DNA of 64,000 bases from positions 372,001 through 436,000 of the forward strand of contig JANQOK010000013.1 in NCBI GenBank assembly GCA_028289645.1, given 5' to 3'. A program made the position numbers and the translations under genes. This DNA is from Anderseniella sp. GTDB taxonomy: Bacteria > Pseudomonadota > Alphaproteobacteria > Rhizobiales > Aestuariivirgaceae. Below are positions 8,607 to 17,938 of this stretch, piece after piece (position 1 is the first letter of the stretch; every line of letters begins with the position of its first letter). A model generated the notes under the pieces. That model was not told where the DNA came from. It made no database searches and worked only from the letters and a program-made list of their open reading frames with translations.

Positions 8607-9164
8607 TCAGAATTTCACTTCCGGTACATTACGGTCGGCAGCGTCCTCGATCTCAAAGAACTCCGCAGTCTGAAACTTGAAATAGTTGGCGACGAAGTTG
8701 GACGGGAAGCTCTCGACCTTCACGTTCAGATCCCGCGCCGCGCCATTGTAATAGCGTCGTGACATCTGCACTTCGCCTTCGATCTTGTCGAGGGTCTGCT
8801 GCAGTTGCAGAAAATTCTCATTGGCTTTCAGATCCGGGTAGGCTTCGGCCACGGCCATCAGTTTGCCCAGTGCCTGGCTGAGCAGGCCTTCCGCGATGGC
8901 GCGGCCGGCGACATCGCCTTCCGGCACTGCCTGCACCCGGGTGCGCATCTCGGTCACTTCACGCAGCGTGTCCTTTTCGTGGCCGGCATAGCCTTTGATG
9001 CTTTCGACAATGTTGGGGATCAGGTCGCTGCGGCGCTTGAGCTGCACATCGATGCCACTCCAGGCTTCCTTGACCATCTGCGTCGCCTTGATCAGCGCGT
9101 TGTAAATATTGATGCCATAGAACACGATGGCACCCAGGATGCCCAGAATTACGAGTATGGTCAT
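8607..9164 (-). CDS. lemA: LemA family protein
   Basis: 185 residues. One N-terminal membrane helix (MTILVILGILGAIVFYGINIY) is followed by the LemA four-helix bundle with the conserved signature EAWSGIDVQLKRRSDLIPNI and the C-terminal RRYYNGAARDLN and FPSNFVANYF motifs. LemA proteins are membrane-anchored helical proteins of unclear role, often encoded with DUF2207 or HtpX proteins, as here. The gene follows ycjF by 30 bases. The mobile element begins almost at its stop codon, so it may supply or disturb the transcript end. Confidence 0.9.
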   Translation of the reverse strand: MTILVILGILGAIVFYGINIYNALIKATQMVKEAWSGIDVQLKRRSDLIPNIVESIKGYAGHEKDTLREVTEMRTRVQAVPEGDVAGRAIAEGLLSQALGKLMAVAEAYPDLKANENFLQLQQTLDKIEGEVQMSRRYYNGAARDLNVKVESFPSNFVANYFKFQTAEFFEIEDAADRNVPEVKF

Positions 9165-9194
9165 GCATTGATCTCCCTCTGCCGGATGGTGAGT

Positions 9195-10322
9195 TTAGTC
9201 CGGCTTGGCCGATTTGTCTTGGTTTCCTTGTTCGCCATCCCCGCCGAAGTTGACCACCTCGCGCATGAAGTCGGCCAGGCCGGGTCGGGCTTGTGTCAGG
9301 AATGGCAATGGCCGGCAAAGCTCCATGGCGGCCAGGCCGATGCGGGCGGTGAGAATGCCGTTTACGGCGCCTTCGCCAAAGCGCGCCGACAGACGCCCGA
9401 TCAGTCCCTTGCCGATGACCGCGCTGATGACGCCGTCCGACAGGGCCAGGCCGCCGGTGACGGCCAGATGTCCAGCCACCATTTTCGCCAGGCGAATGGT
9501 GCCCAGCGTTCCGGGCCTGCCGCCATAGAGAGTTGCCAGTTCACGCATCATGCGCAGGTTCTGTGCGCCGACGAGTGCGATGTCGAGGGCGGCAGGCGCA
9601 ATAGCCGTTACCACGCTGACACGGCGTGCGGCGCGAGCGATGATGCGGTTGGCTTCCTCATCCAGCGGCTTCATCAGGTCGCGTTCGGCAAGCTTGATAC
9701 GGTCGGCCGGATCCATGATCGCCTTGGAGTGCTCTTTCAGTTGGGCAAGCCCCCAGCGCATGTCGGGCCTGGCGTCATAGATGGTATGCAGGTCGGTAAG
9801 CGTGGCCTGCGCTGCCTTGGCATCATCTGCTGAAATGGCGCGTGTCGCATCGGCCTGGGTGGTGCCGAGCCGTTTCAACCGCCACAGGCCGAACAGCTCG
9901 CGGACAATGATGGCAAGGGCGGCAACCAGCACCAGTGCCAGGAGTCCCGAGCCGATCCAGCCAAGTGTCTCCGACCTGGCAAACAGATCCTCGATCAGCT
10001 GGGTCGCTGCGAGGCCCGCCCACAGACCGGCCAGTCCGAGCGCGCCGGACAGCAGAATGGCGCCCCAGCGGAACCGCTTTGCGATCGTATGATCACGGGC
10101 AACAGCTGGCAGCAGCGCGTCGTCGGATGGTTCTTCAAAATGGACGTCAGGCGCCGCCAGTGCGCGCGGTTGTCTGCCCTTTGCTTTTGTCTTGGCAGTC
10201 TTTGGTTTCCTGGCGCCGCTAGTGGGCGGATTGTCCCTGGAAGCCGATGCCGGTTTTTTCTCCGGCGTCGATGGGGCAGGGTCGAGGCGAAACGCCTTGG
10301 GTTTGCGTGGATCATCGCTCAT
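9195..10322 (-). CDS. ycjF: YcjF-like membrane protein (TIGR01620/DUF697)
   Basis: 375-residue inner-membrane protein of the YcjF/UPF0283 family. A disordered, Lys/Pro-rich N-terminal 80 residues precedes two adjacent membrane helices (about residues 85-135), and the C-terminal DUF697 region follows (SVVTAIAPAALDIALVGAQNLRMMRELATLYGGRPG). The start overlaps the ycjX stop by 4 bases (ATGA). ycjX-ycjF is a conserved pair in proteobacteria, stress-regulated in enterobacteria. Biochemical role unknown. Confidence 0.88.
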   Translation of the reverse strand: MSDDPRKPKAFRLDPAPSTPEKKPASASRDNPPTSGARKPKTAKTKAKGRQPRALAAPDVHFEEPSDDALLPAVARDHTIAKRFRWGAILLSGALGLAGLWAGLAATQLIEDLFARSETLGWIGSGLLALVLVAALAIIVRELFGLWRLKRLGTTQADATRAISADDAKAAQATLTDLHTIYDARPDMRWGLAQLKEHSKAIMDPADRIKLAERDLMKPLDEEANRIIARAARRVSVVTAIAPAALDIALVGAQNLRMMRELATLYGGRPGTLGTIRLAKMVAGHLAVTGGLALSDGVISAVIGKGLIGRLSARFGEGAVNGILTARIGLAAMELCRPLPFLTQARPGLADFMREVVNFGGDGEQGNQDKSAKPD

Positions 10323-11755
10323 ATCAGGCGGTCTCCGACGAGGAATTCCAACGTGCGGTCCAGCCGGATATGCGGGAACGTGGCGACTGAACCTGCCGGG
10401 CCGGATGTGTCAAGCTGCGGCGGGCGGAAGCGTACGAATTTGAGCTCGCCCTCCAGTGACCCGTCCAGTGACGCTGTGGGATCATCCGGCAGGTCACCGG
10501 GAAAAATCGCCGCTTCGGTCTTGCCGTCAAACTCCTCTCCGGCGACTTCCTCGCCGGCAATCGGGGTGCCGGCAATACAGTCCAGTGTCTCACCATCCTG
10601 CTTGACGCTGGCCTCCCGGGTGGCGCGGATGGCGGCAATTGCCGCAACGTCGATCTGCGCGCCGGCAAATTCGGCCCGCTCTGCCGCATCCGCAACAATC
10701 AGGCTCAGCACATTCTCCAGCTTGTCGTGGCTGGAATGGTGCAGGAGGTCGGACTTGGTGGCCGCGAACAGGATGCGGTCTGCACGCCTGCCGAACACCG
10801 CCGATGCCCACGAGTTCGCGCCCTGCCGGAAGCATGACAACACGTCCGTCAATGCCGTCTTGAGGTCGTTGACGGCCGCTGCTCCGGCATTCAGGGCACT
10901 CAGTGTGTCCACCAGCACAATCTGCCGGTCGAGGCGGGCAAAGTGATTGTAGAAGAACGGCTCCACGATGCGGCTGACATAGGCATTGTAGCGGCGCTCC
11001 ATCAGGGCATGCATGGAACCATCGGCTGCCTTTGTTTCCGGATCAAGCGGCAACGGCGCGAACGTCAGAAGCGGGGATCCCTCAAGGTCACCCGGCATCA
11101 GGAAGCGTCCCGGCGGCAGCGTGGACAGGGACACCTCGTCGGTCCGGCACGACGCCAGGTAGGCGGTGAACAGCTTGGCCGCCTTTTGCGCTGCAGCCTC
11201 ATCGGCAGGCGCGGTCGCATTAAGGGTTTTCAGATGCGCCAGCCACTTCTTCGCCAGCGTCAGCCGCGGCTCCTTCCGGCTGGCTGCGAGCGTAGCCGCC
11301 GACCATTGCGCAAACGACTGTGTCATCAGCGGCAAATCGAGCAACCATTCGCCGGGATAATCGATTATGTCGATATGCAACCTTGAACTCTGCAGGTTGC
11401 GAGCAATGAAGCCGGACGCCTCATATTCGATGGTCAGCCGCAGTTGTGACAGCCGGTTGGTGCTGCGCGGCCATTGCCGATCCTTGCCGGTCAGGGCCTG
11501 GACATGATCTTCGTAAGCGAACCGCGGCACATCATCGTCCGGTTGCGGCTCCAGGTAGACCCGGTTGATGCGGCCCTGGGTGAGGCTGGCGAACAGCGGC
11601 AGGCGGCCGCCGTGCAGCAGGGCGTGGACCAGGGCGGTAATGAACACCGTCTTGCCGGCACGCGACAGCCCGGTCACGCCGATGCGCAGGCTCGGTGCGA
11701 CCATGCCGGTGGCGAAATCCTTGACACCGCCCGCGGCATTGCGGGCTTCGTTCAT
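10319..11755 (-). CDS. ycjX: YcjX-like P-loop NTPase (DUF463)
   Basis: 478-residue predicted nucleotide-binding protein of the YcjX/DUF463 family. The Walker A motif GVTGLSRAGKTVF lies near residue 28, and a Walker B-like strand with DxPGEWLLDLPL (IDYPGEWLLD) follows the switch-like region. A LVDTLSALNAG segment and the C-terminal FPHIRLDRTLEFLVGDRL are family-typical. It is first of the ycjX-ycjF-lemA run. The 176 bases upstream include an A+T-rich stretch (about 11870-11920) that is a plausible promoter region. The family binds GTP-like nucleotides; its cellular task is not established. Confidence 0.88.
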   Translation of the reverse strand: MNEARNAAGGVKDFATGMVAPSLRIGVTGLSRAGKTVFITALVHALLHGGRLPLFASLTQGRINRVYLEPQPDDDVPRFAYEDHVQALTGKDRQWPRSTNRLSQLRLTIEYEASGFIARNLQSSRLHIDIIDYPGEWLLDLPLMTQSFAQWSAATLAASRKEPRLTLAKKWLAHLKTLNATAPADEAAAQKAAKLFTAYLASCRTDEVSLSTLPPGRFLMPGDLEGSPLLTFAPLPLDPETKAADGSMHALMERRYNAYVSRIVEPFFYNHFARLDRQIVLVDTLSALNAGAAAVNDLKTALTDVLSCFRQGANSWASAVFGRRADRILFAATKSDLLHHSSHDKLENVLSLIVADAAERAEFAGAQIDVAAIAAIRATREASVKQDGETLDCIAGTPIAGEEVAGEEFDGKTEAAIFPGDLPDDPTASLDGSLEGELKFVRFRPPQLDTSGPAGSVATFPHIRLDRTLEFLVGDRLI

Positions 11756-11931
11756 GATGCCTGTCAGAAAAGAACTCAGCGATCTGTCCCCCGGAAAAAC
11801 TTATCCTTCCGGCATATGGTGTGTTCGGGCTGTGCAGTCAAATTCAACCGGTTCTGCGCTGTGAATTTTCTCAAGATATTGGTGTAAATTATTGTATAAA
11901 TTACATTTATAAGGATTGGAAAAGCTAGAAG

Positions 11932-12453
11932 TCAAGTGATGTCCCGAGGCTTCCAGAAAGCCTTGATGCTGCCCGTGGTACGCGGCAGAGCCGACCAGTT
12001 GGCCATGTCAAACTCCATATGGGTGATGGCGGCGGTCGGGTATTTGGCCGACAGATCGGCTTTTGCTTCGGCATTTCCTTCATCGTCGCTGCCGTGCAGG
12101 GCAAAGGCCTGCACGCACGGATTATGGCCCACCACCAGCAAACGGGAATGATTGCCGCCATGCATGGCGATGGCACGCTCAATGGCCTCGCCGTCGCCGA
12201 AATCGTACAGGGTCGGTACTTCGGTGATGGTGAAATCGCGGCCCATGGCGGCGGCGGCCAGCCACGCCGTGTGGCGGGCCCGCACAGCGGTTGACGTAAG
12301 GCAGGCGTTGGGGATCAGCCTGGCGTCGCGCAGAAATTTGCCCATCGACGGGGCATTGCGAAGCCCGCGCCGGTTCAGGGGCCGGTCGTGATCGTCAAGG
12401 TCGGGATGATCCCAGTCCGACTTGGCATGGCGCATGAGCAGCAGGGTTTTCAT
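11932..12453 (-). CDS. SixA-like histidine phosphatase
   Basis: 173-residue histidine phosphatase superfamily member of the SixA branch. The catalytic histidine is in LLLMRHAKSDW (H9), followed by DHDRPLNRRG, a second Arg in TSTAVRARHTAWL, and the second catalytic histidine in LLVVGHNPCVQ. SixA removes phosphate from histidines of phosphotransfer proteins. Its position near a hybrid kinase with an Hpt domain (14671-17412) is suggestive but unproven; alphaproteobacterial SixA homologues are widespread and often unlinked. Confidence 0.85.
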   Translation of the reverse strand: MKTLLLMRHAKSDWDHPDLDDHDRPLNRRGLRNAPSMGKFLRDARLIPNACLTSTAVRARHTAWLAAAAMGRDFTITEVPTLYDFGDGEAIERAIAMHGGNHSRLLVVGHNPCVQAFALHGSDDEGNAEAKADLSAKYPTAAITHMEFDMANWSALPRTTGSIKAFWKPRDIT

Positions 12454-12540
12454 GGCTGCAAGTTGAGCATGGGGGCAGGGATGGCGGCAAGGGTATTATC
12501 AGGACAGGCAACTCACAATTGCAACCGGTGCTCCCGAAAG

Positions 12541-13785
12541 TCAATTGGTTAACACAACACGCCCGCCAATCAGCCCTTCAGGCACCGGAACATCGGTAGA
12601 TCCATAATCGGAATGGAGGACAAGGTCTGGCCCCTGATCAAGGTCCAACATGTCGGCAATGATTGCTGTGTATGCAGATTTGTCTGCCACAGGAGAATTC
12701 GCTGCGACGCGGAGGGTGCCCAGCGGCAAATAGATTGTACCTAGCAACACTCTGGCGTCGTCACTGTTGATGACATGCACATTGCCCGCCTTCGCGTTGC
12801 GATCTTCAAACAGCAGCAGCCCGGCAAGTGGTCCGTCTTTCGGGGCAACAAGGTCAATGGACGTGTTGCCCTCGAAACGCAACGTCGCGTTGGTGCCTGT
12901 GAGGAAGAAACCGGTGTTTTTGCCTTTGATGCTGGCGGAATCCACCACCTCGAAGGGGCCATCCTTGATGACGAATACGCCCGGCTGAAAGGTAACTTGT
13001 GAACTTCCCTCTATGCGAATGCCGCCACAGTATGTGCCTGGAGGCAACTGTCGGGTTTCATTTGAGACCACCAATTGTGGAGCGTTTTTCGGACAGTTGT
13101 CTGACGGTGGCGCGCTCCTGGCTGCCAGGGGATCGGGAACCGGTGGGCAGTCCTCGGTTGCGTTTGGTGTGACGGACGTAGCCTTCTTGTATTTGACACC
13201 GCCTGCAGCGCACACAAGGTCGGCGGTCACGCTGCCGTTGTCGTCAATCCAGATTGAGTGCTTGTGCTTCGAGTTTGAGTACACGGCACAGCCATCTGCA
13301 ATCAGCGTAGCGTTCTGGAGTACATGCAGTGCCTTATTTGCCTTCGGTCTCAGAGCAATCATACATATCTTGCCTGAGCCAATAGATCTGGCAGTTGAGA
13401 CTGCTGAAACAGGGGTGATGCCGGTATCCAGAAAGTGGGCAAAGAAAGGCGTCCAGGCATGGGTGAGACTGACTGTTACGGATCCCGATGCTTCGTCGGA
13501 GGTTACTTCGACCGACAAGTTTCCGCCAAAGTCATCGGCCTTCGCGTCGACGAACGATTTTGCAATGGCTTTTAATGCCGTCACATTTCCCTGGATTGTG
13601 GGATACTCCGCAGCAGCGGCTATGGAAGCTGCATCAGACAATCCCTGCAGTGCTGTCCGCTTCTGGATCAGGAAACCGTAGTCGACCGCAATACCGCTAA
13701 CCGCCAACAATGCCGGTGCGGAAAGAGCCATTGAGAGGGCAATCGTGCCCTTGGCGCATCGTCCGAATGCTTCTAAAAACTTCAC
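12541..13785 (-). CDS. TadE/TadG-like pilus assembly protein
   Basis: 414 residues. The N-terminus carries the TadG-type signature: a short cytoplasmic segment, GTIALSMALSAPALLAVSGIAVDYG (one membrane helix), then QKRTALQGLSDAASIAAA. A pseudopilin/VWA-like segment follows. The C-terminal half is strand-rich with repeated turns (QVTFQPGVFVIKDGPFEVVDS, GLLLFEDRNAKAG), like the beta-helical tail of many TadG-like proteins. No other tad/cpa genes lie nearby, so this is an orphan and pilus function is uncertain. The gene is slightly A+T-richer by eye than its neighbours. Confidence 0.75.
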   Translation of the reverse strand: MKFLEAFGRCAKGTIALSMALSAPALLAVSGIAVDYGFLIQKRTALQGLSDAASIAAAAEYPTIQGNVTALKAIAKSFVDAKADDFGGNLSVEVTSDEASGSVTVSLTHAWTPFFAHFLDTGITPVSAVSTARSIGSGKICMIALRPKANKALHVLQNATLIADGCAVYSNSKHKHSIWIDDNGSVTADLVCAAGGVKYKKATSVTPNATEDCPPVPDPLAARSAPPSDNCPKNAPQLVVSNETRQLPPGTYCGGIRIEGSSQVTFQPGVFVIKDGPFEVVDSASIKGKNTGFFLTGTNATLRFEGNTSIDLVAPKDGPLAGLLLFEDRNAKAGNVHVINSDDARVLLGTIYLPLGTLRVAANSPVADKSAYTAIIADMLDLDQGPDLVLHSDYGSTDVPVPEGLIGGRVVLTN

Positions 13786-13998
13786 TGCCTATTCCCCGGT
13801 AACCGCTGAAAAGTGATTTCAGACCGATCTACCGTAAGGTTAGACAATTGACGTATTGATAAAGGAAATGCCTAACGAAACTCGGAGTATCGTGTAAAAT
13901 TGTATTGGTTCTGGTAAGGTCGCGTAGAATCCGCATTTCGATTTCGCTTGGTCTTGTGGCTGGATTTGCATACCGCCTGCAGGCCACTGCACAGTTCA

Positions 13999-14442
13999 CT
14001 ACAGACCAAGTTGCGATGCAATATCATACCCGCGACTGACCGTTTTCCTGCGGTTCCACTTTTGACCCTCAACAATCGTGAGCAAGTCCTTCAAAACGAT
14101 GGGTTTTTGGAGGCTCCCTAGACATCTCAAGCCACTCACCTTCGCAAACCTGTTTGACATCTCGACCACACGTTCAGGCAATCCGGAGATCAGAAGAAGT
14201 CTGGCCTTCACATTCAGACTATCCAGGTAGGAAATCAATTCGACACCATCGTACTGTGGCATCATCAGATCGAGCACAATCAGGTCAAATGGCTCTGCGG
14301 ATTTTTCCATGATCGATATGGCGAACAGGCCGTCGGAGGCCGTCTCGACGGCCGCCGATCCATGCGACGCAAAAACCTGCTTCAGTACAGCTCTCTGGAT
14401 TGGATCATCATCGACAATGAGAACCCGTTGCGGAAAATCCAT
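13999..14442 (-). CDS. Single-domain response regulator
   Basis: 147-residue stand-alone receiver domain. Acidic pocket VDDDP near residues 10-14, phosphoacceptor D58 in LIVLDLMMPQYDG, conserved Ser in LLISGLPE, and Lys in LQKPIVL. No output domain follows, so it acts by protein contact or as a phosphate relay. It is divergent from the hybrid kinase (229-bp gap) and resembles the regulator at 17477-17938 beyond the shared fold (both have DDDP, ASHG/ESHG, LISxLPxxVxxM and LxKP). A dedicated phosphorelay with that kinase is inferred. Confidence 0.85.
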   Translation of the reverse strand: MDFPQRVLIVDDDPIQRAVLKQVFASHGSAAVETASDGLFAISIMEKSAEPFDLIVLDLMMPQYDGVELISYLDSLNVKARLLLISGLPERVVEMSNRFAKVSGLRCLGSLQKPIVLKDLLTIVEGQKWNRRKTVSRGYDIASQLGL

Positions 14443-14670
14443 TCATTTCGCCCCTAATTGGAAGACGGTCTACATCTCAAACCGTCAATCGGCTGGAGTA
14501 TACGCAAAAAGCGGCCCTGATGCAGGTGGGACCCCGGAGAATGGTGAAGCCTTGCTTAACCCAGCAGCCTCGCGTCGGAGTTGCAGAGGGCCGTTGCGGC
14601 CAGAACTTGTTAACACGCTGTTGCTATCATTGAGGTCGAGCCCGCTCCTCCAAGCAAGAGTACACATGCT

Positions 14671-17412
14671 GTGCCTCAGATTTTGCAGCGCCTGCTGAAT
14701 TTCACCATTGCCCGCAAGATCACCGGTGTGGTGGCCGTGTCCGTACTGGTTGCCGTAACGCTGGCCACGGGCTTTTATGTGTACCGGCAAACCGTCCAGA
14801 ATATCGCTGCACGTCATGGTTCGGTGACAGCCACAGCACAGGTATTCGCCGCAAGCGTTGGGGCGCCTCTGCGTGCGCGTGACAAGTCTGCCGTGCTTAG
14901 GTCGTTGCGTGCCATCAGCAATCTGAAATCCATCCCGTTCGTCTCGGCAAACCTTCCCGACGGGACGGTCTTTGCCGCGTTGGGCAATGCTGTCATCGTG
15001 GAACAAGGTGCAGCGGGTGACGCAATTTCGTCTTCGCCAGGATCGCGGAGCATCGTGGCCATGATTCAAAGGCCAACCCTGTCGGTGTCGGTTCCGGCCA
15101 TTATGGGCGGCGAGCAGGTGGGCTCGCTGTCGTTATTGGCCGATATTTCGGACCTGCGAAGGCAGTTTATTGAAGGTGTCCTGGCCTCGCTGGTTGCCGC
15201 GCTGGTGGCCTCGCTGTTGGGCATGGCAGTTTCGGCGAGAATCAAACGCTCGGTGACATCGCCGCTGGACAGCCTGATGGCCGTCATCTCCCGGGTCCGC
15301 GACGAGAAGGACCTCACTGTGCGTGCCAAACGCATAAGCAATGACGAAATCGGCAAGCTGGTCGATACCTTCAATGACATGCTGGACCAGGTCAATGCCC
15401 GGGATGTGGCCTTGGCCCGGCACCGTGAAGGCCTGGAACGCACCGTGCAGCAACGCACGGCGGAACTGCAGGTCGCAAAAGACGCAGCCGAAGCGGCATC
15501 TGAGGCAAAGTCCACTTTCCTGGCCACGATGAGCCATGAAATACGTACGCCGATGAACGGCATGATGGTCATGGCGGAGCTGTTGGCTGCCGGCAAGCTG
15601 CCGCCTGCGCTGCAGCGCTATGCCAACGTGATCGTCAATTCCGGCCAGTCGCTGCTGACCATCATCAATGATCTGCTGGACCTGTCGAAAATCGAGGCTG
15701 GCCGCCTGGAACTGGAGAGCGTGCCGGTAAGCCCGCGTGCCACCGTTGACAATGTGCTGGCGCTGTTCTGGGAGCAGGCCAATGCAGCCGGGCTGCAACT
15801 GGTGTCGTTTGCAGAGGCTGCCGTGCCGGACACATTCACCTCGGATCCGGTCCGCCTGACGCAGATCCTGACCAATCTCACCAATAACGCCATCAAGTTC
15901 ACCGAGCACGGCCATGTCAGTATTGCTGTGAGGCACATTGGGCAGACGGGCGGCCCGGACGAGATGATCGAGTTTTGCATCACCGACACTGGTATAGGGA
16001 TCGCCGAGGACAAGCTTGCCAGCGTCTTCGATGAATTCACCCAGGCGGATGCCAGCACCACCCGGCAGTTTGGCGGAACCGGGCTGGGTCTGAACATTTG
16101 TCACAAGCTGGTGGATGCCATGGGCGGTACTATCCGAGTGGAAAGCAAGCTTGCAGAAGGCAGTCGCTTCATTGTTTCGCTGCCGTGCCATGATGCGGTT
16201 ACATCCACCCGGCCGCATCTGGGCAACAGCCAACTGTCTCACATGTTGGTCTGCCTCGAAGATGATGAATTGGCCGGCGCGATCGCGCGGCAATTTGCAG
16301 CCTATGGGGCGGAGGCGGAAGCAATCGCCGCATCCGGGCTGACACCTGGCCGCTTGGAGGCGGCCGGTGTCCTCGTGGCCTCTTCTGCATTGGCAGGCGA
16401 CCTGCTGGAGCGGCCTGCATCCGCTCTGCCGCAACTGGTGATCACACAGCCGATCGGCAGCAATGCAGCCTGGTCGATGCTGGAAGCCGGGCAGGCCGGG
16501 GACATTCTGCCGCTGCCGGTTTCACAGGCCGAGTTGGCAGCCATTGCAACCGCCATGCAGTCCGGAAAGCTGCGTGGCAGGGATGCCGCGACGGCCGCGA
16601 TCGCCGGTTCAAAGAAACTGCCGGTATTGAGCGGTACGCGTGTCCTGGTGGCCGATGACAATGCGGTCAATCGTGAGGTCATCGCAGAAGTGCTTCGCCA
16701 GCTCGACGTGACCTTCGATCTGGTTGAGGACGGCGCGCAGGCGCTGACGACGTGGCGCGATGGCAACTATGATCTCGTGTTGATGGACTGCTCCATGCCG
16801 GTGATGGACGGGCTGGACGCAACGCGGCAGATGCGCCGGGAAGAGCAGGGTGTAGGACGCGTCCGGACACCGGTTATTGCCCTGACCGCGCTGATCGAAG
16901 GTGGCAACAAAGCAGGCTCGTGGCGTGAAGCGGGGATGGATGCTTTGATCACCAAGCCATTTGCCATCGCGCAGATTGCCGAAGTCATCCAGACGATTAC
17001 TGCGCAGGCTACCGGCGAAACTGACGTAGCTGCGCTGACCAATGCGGCGGCACCGCAGGACGTCCAGGTGCTTGATGAAAGGGTGTTGCGGGACCTCCAG
17101 GACATCGGCGCGGGCGATCCGGCGTTTGTCAGGCGCATGGTTGACCTGTTTGAAAACAATGCTGATCCGGCGCTTGAGCGCCTGCAACAGGCATCCGGCA
17201 CCCCTGATCTCATACCGCTTGCTGACGCGGCACATGCCTTGAAATCCATGGCGGCCAATCTTGGAGCAATCCGTCTGGTGTCGGCTTGCGAGGCGGTCGA
17301 AACATCGGCGCGAAATGATGAGACGTTGGACGTCGGCGCCGCGTTGCGGCAGATCTCAGACGAGTTGGCGGCCGCGCGGGCAGCGCTAGACCGGCATATC
17401 AATGCAGCTTGA
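14671..17412 (+). CDS. Hybrid sensor histidine kinase with REC and Hpt domains
   Basis: 913-residue membrane hybrid kinase. Order: membrane helix (about 15-36), periplasmic sensor region (about 37-165), second helix (about 166-190), HAMP (about 190-245), HisKA with phosphohistidine H289 in MSHEIRTPMNG, HATPase with NNAIKF and GTGLGL, a degenerate receiver-like segment, a true receiver with D706 in LMDCSMPVMDG, and a C-terminal Hpt with H855 in AAHALKSMAANLG. The GTG start is chosen because the ATG at 14666 is out of frame and translation enters the first helix at once. Architecture matches BarA/ArcB-like tripartite kinases. Signal unknown; the partners are probably the two flanking regulators. 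Confidence 0.9.
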   Translation: MPQILQRLLNFTIARKITGVVAVSVLVAVTLATGFYVYRQTVQNIAARHGSVTATAQVFAASVGAPLRARDKSAVLRSLRAISNLKSIPFVSANLPDGTVFAALGNAVIVEQGAAGDAISSSPGSRSIVAMIQRPTLSVSVPAIMGGEQVGSLSLLADISDLRRQFIEGVLASLVAALVASLLGMAVSARIKRSVTSPLDSLMAVISRVRDEKDLTVRAKRISNDEIGKLVDTFNDMLDQVNARDVALARHREGLERTVQQRTAELQVAKDAAEAASEAKSTFLATMSHEIRTPMNGMMVMAELLAAGKLPPALQRYANVIVNSGQSLLTIINDLLDLSKIEAGRLELESVPVSPRATVDNVLALFWEQANAAGLQLVSFAEAAVPDTFTSDPVRLTQILTNLTNNAIKFTEHGHVSIAVRHIGQTGGPDEMIEFCITDTGIGIAEDKLASVFDEFTQADASTTRQFGGTGLGLNICHKLVDAMGGTIRVESKLAEGSRFIVSLPCHDAVTSTRPHLGNSQLSHMLVCLEDDELAGAIARQFAAYGAEAEAIAASGLTPGRLEAAGVLVASSALAGDLLERPASALPQLVITQPIGSNAAWSMLEAGQAGDILPLPVSQAELAAIATAMQSGKLRGRDAATAAIAGSKKLPVLSGTRVLVADDNAVNREVIAEVLRQLDVTFDLVEDGAQALTTWRDGNYDLVLMDCSMPVMDGLDATRQMRREEQGVGRVRTPVIALTALIEGGNKAGSWREAGMDALITKPFAIAQIAEVIQTITAQATGETDVAALTNAAAPQDVQVLDERVLRDLQDIGAGDPAFVRRMVDLFENNADPALERLQQASGTPDLIPLADAAHALKSMAANLGAIRLVSACEAVETSARNDETLDVGAALRQISDELAAARAALDRHINAA

Positions 17413-17476
17413 GGCTGCAAAGCTTCGCAACTAACGCAGGCGGTGAAGGTGGCAGAGATTTACGGCGGGCTCTGGC

Positions 17477-17938
17477 TTATGCGCTGGTCTGCTGCAGAGC
17501 TTCATCACCTTCAATCTGCCAGGTCTGGGCTTCAAGAATGGCGCTCAGGGCGCTCGCGGATACCGGTTTCTTCAGATGGCCAATGGCTTTGAGTGTCTTG
17601 AAATCAGCCAGTGTCTCGGCCATTTTGATGACCGTGGCAGGCAGGCTTGAAATGATCAGGATGCGCATTTCAACGCTGTGCTGTTTCATGTAACTCAGAA
17701 ATTCAAAGCCATCGACGTCCGGCATGCTCAGGTCAAGCGTTGTCAGATCGTATGGACGGGATACGCTTTCCATGAGGATTTGTGCGTATCGACCATTTCC
17801 TGCCTCATCAACTTTGACGGCGCCATGGCTTTCAAAAAACTGACGCAGGACCGCGCAAAGCAAGGGATCGTCATCAATGATAAGAACCCTGCGGGGAAAG
17901 TTGCCGGGGTTGTTGTCGGAGCCGTTTTCAGTGGTCAT
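17477..17938 (-). CDS. Single-domain response regulator (second copy)
   Basis: 153-residue receiver domain without output domain: acidic pocket IDDDP (about residues 21-25), phosphoacceptor D69 in TLDLSMPDVDGFEF, Ser in LIISSLPATVIKM and Lys in HLKKPVSA. Clearly similar in its non-motif positions to the regulator at 13999-14442, so the two are probably paralogues that duplicated around the kinase. It is convergent with the kinase (64-bp gap) and divergent from tctC. A short N-terminal extension and C-terminal tail differ from its partner. Confidence 0.85.
   Translation of the reverse strand: MTTENGSDNNPGNFPRRVLIIDDDPLLCAVLRQFFESHGAVKVDEAGNGRYAQILMESVSRPYDLTTLDLSMPDVDGFEFLSYMKQHSVEMRILIISSLPATVIKMAETLADFKTLKAIGHLKKPVSASALSAILEAQTWQIEGDEALQQTSA

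Noticed and set aside
15133-16434. Minus-strand 433-residue frame within the hybrid kinase gene
   Set aside because: It overlaps the HAMP, HisKA and HATPase coding region of a clear kinase; no homology features of its own.
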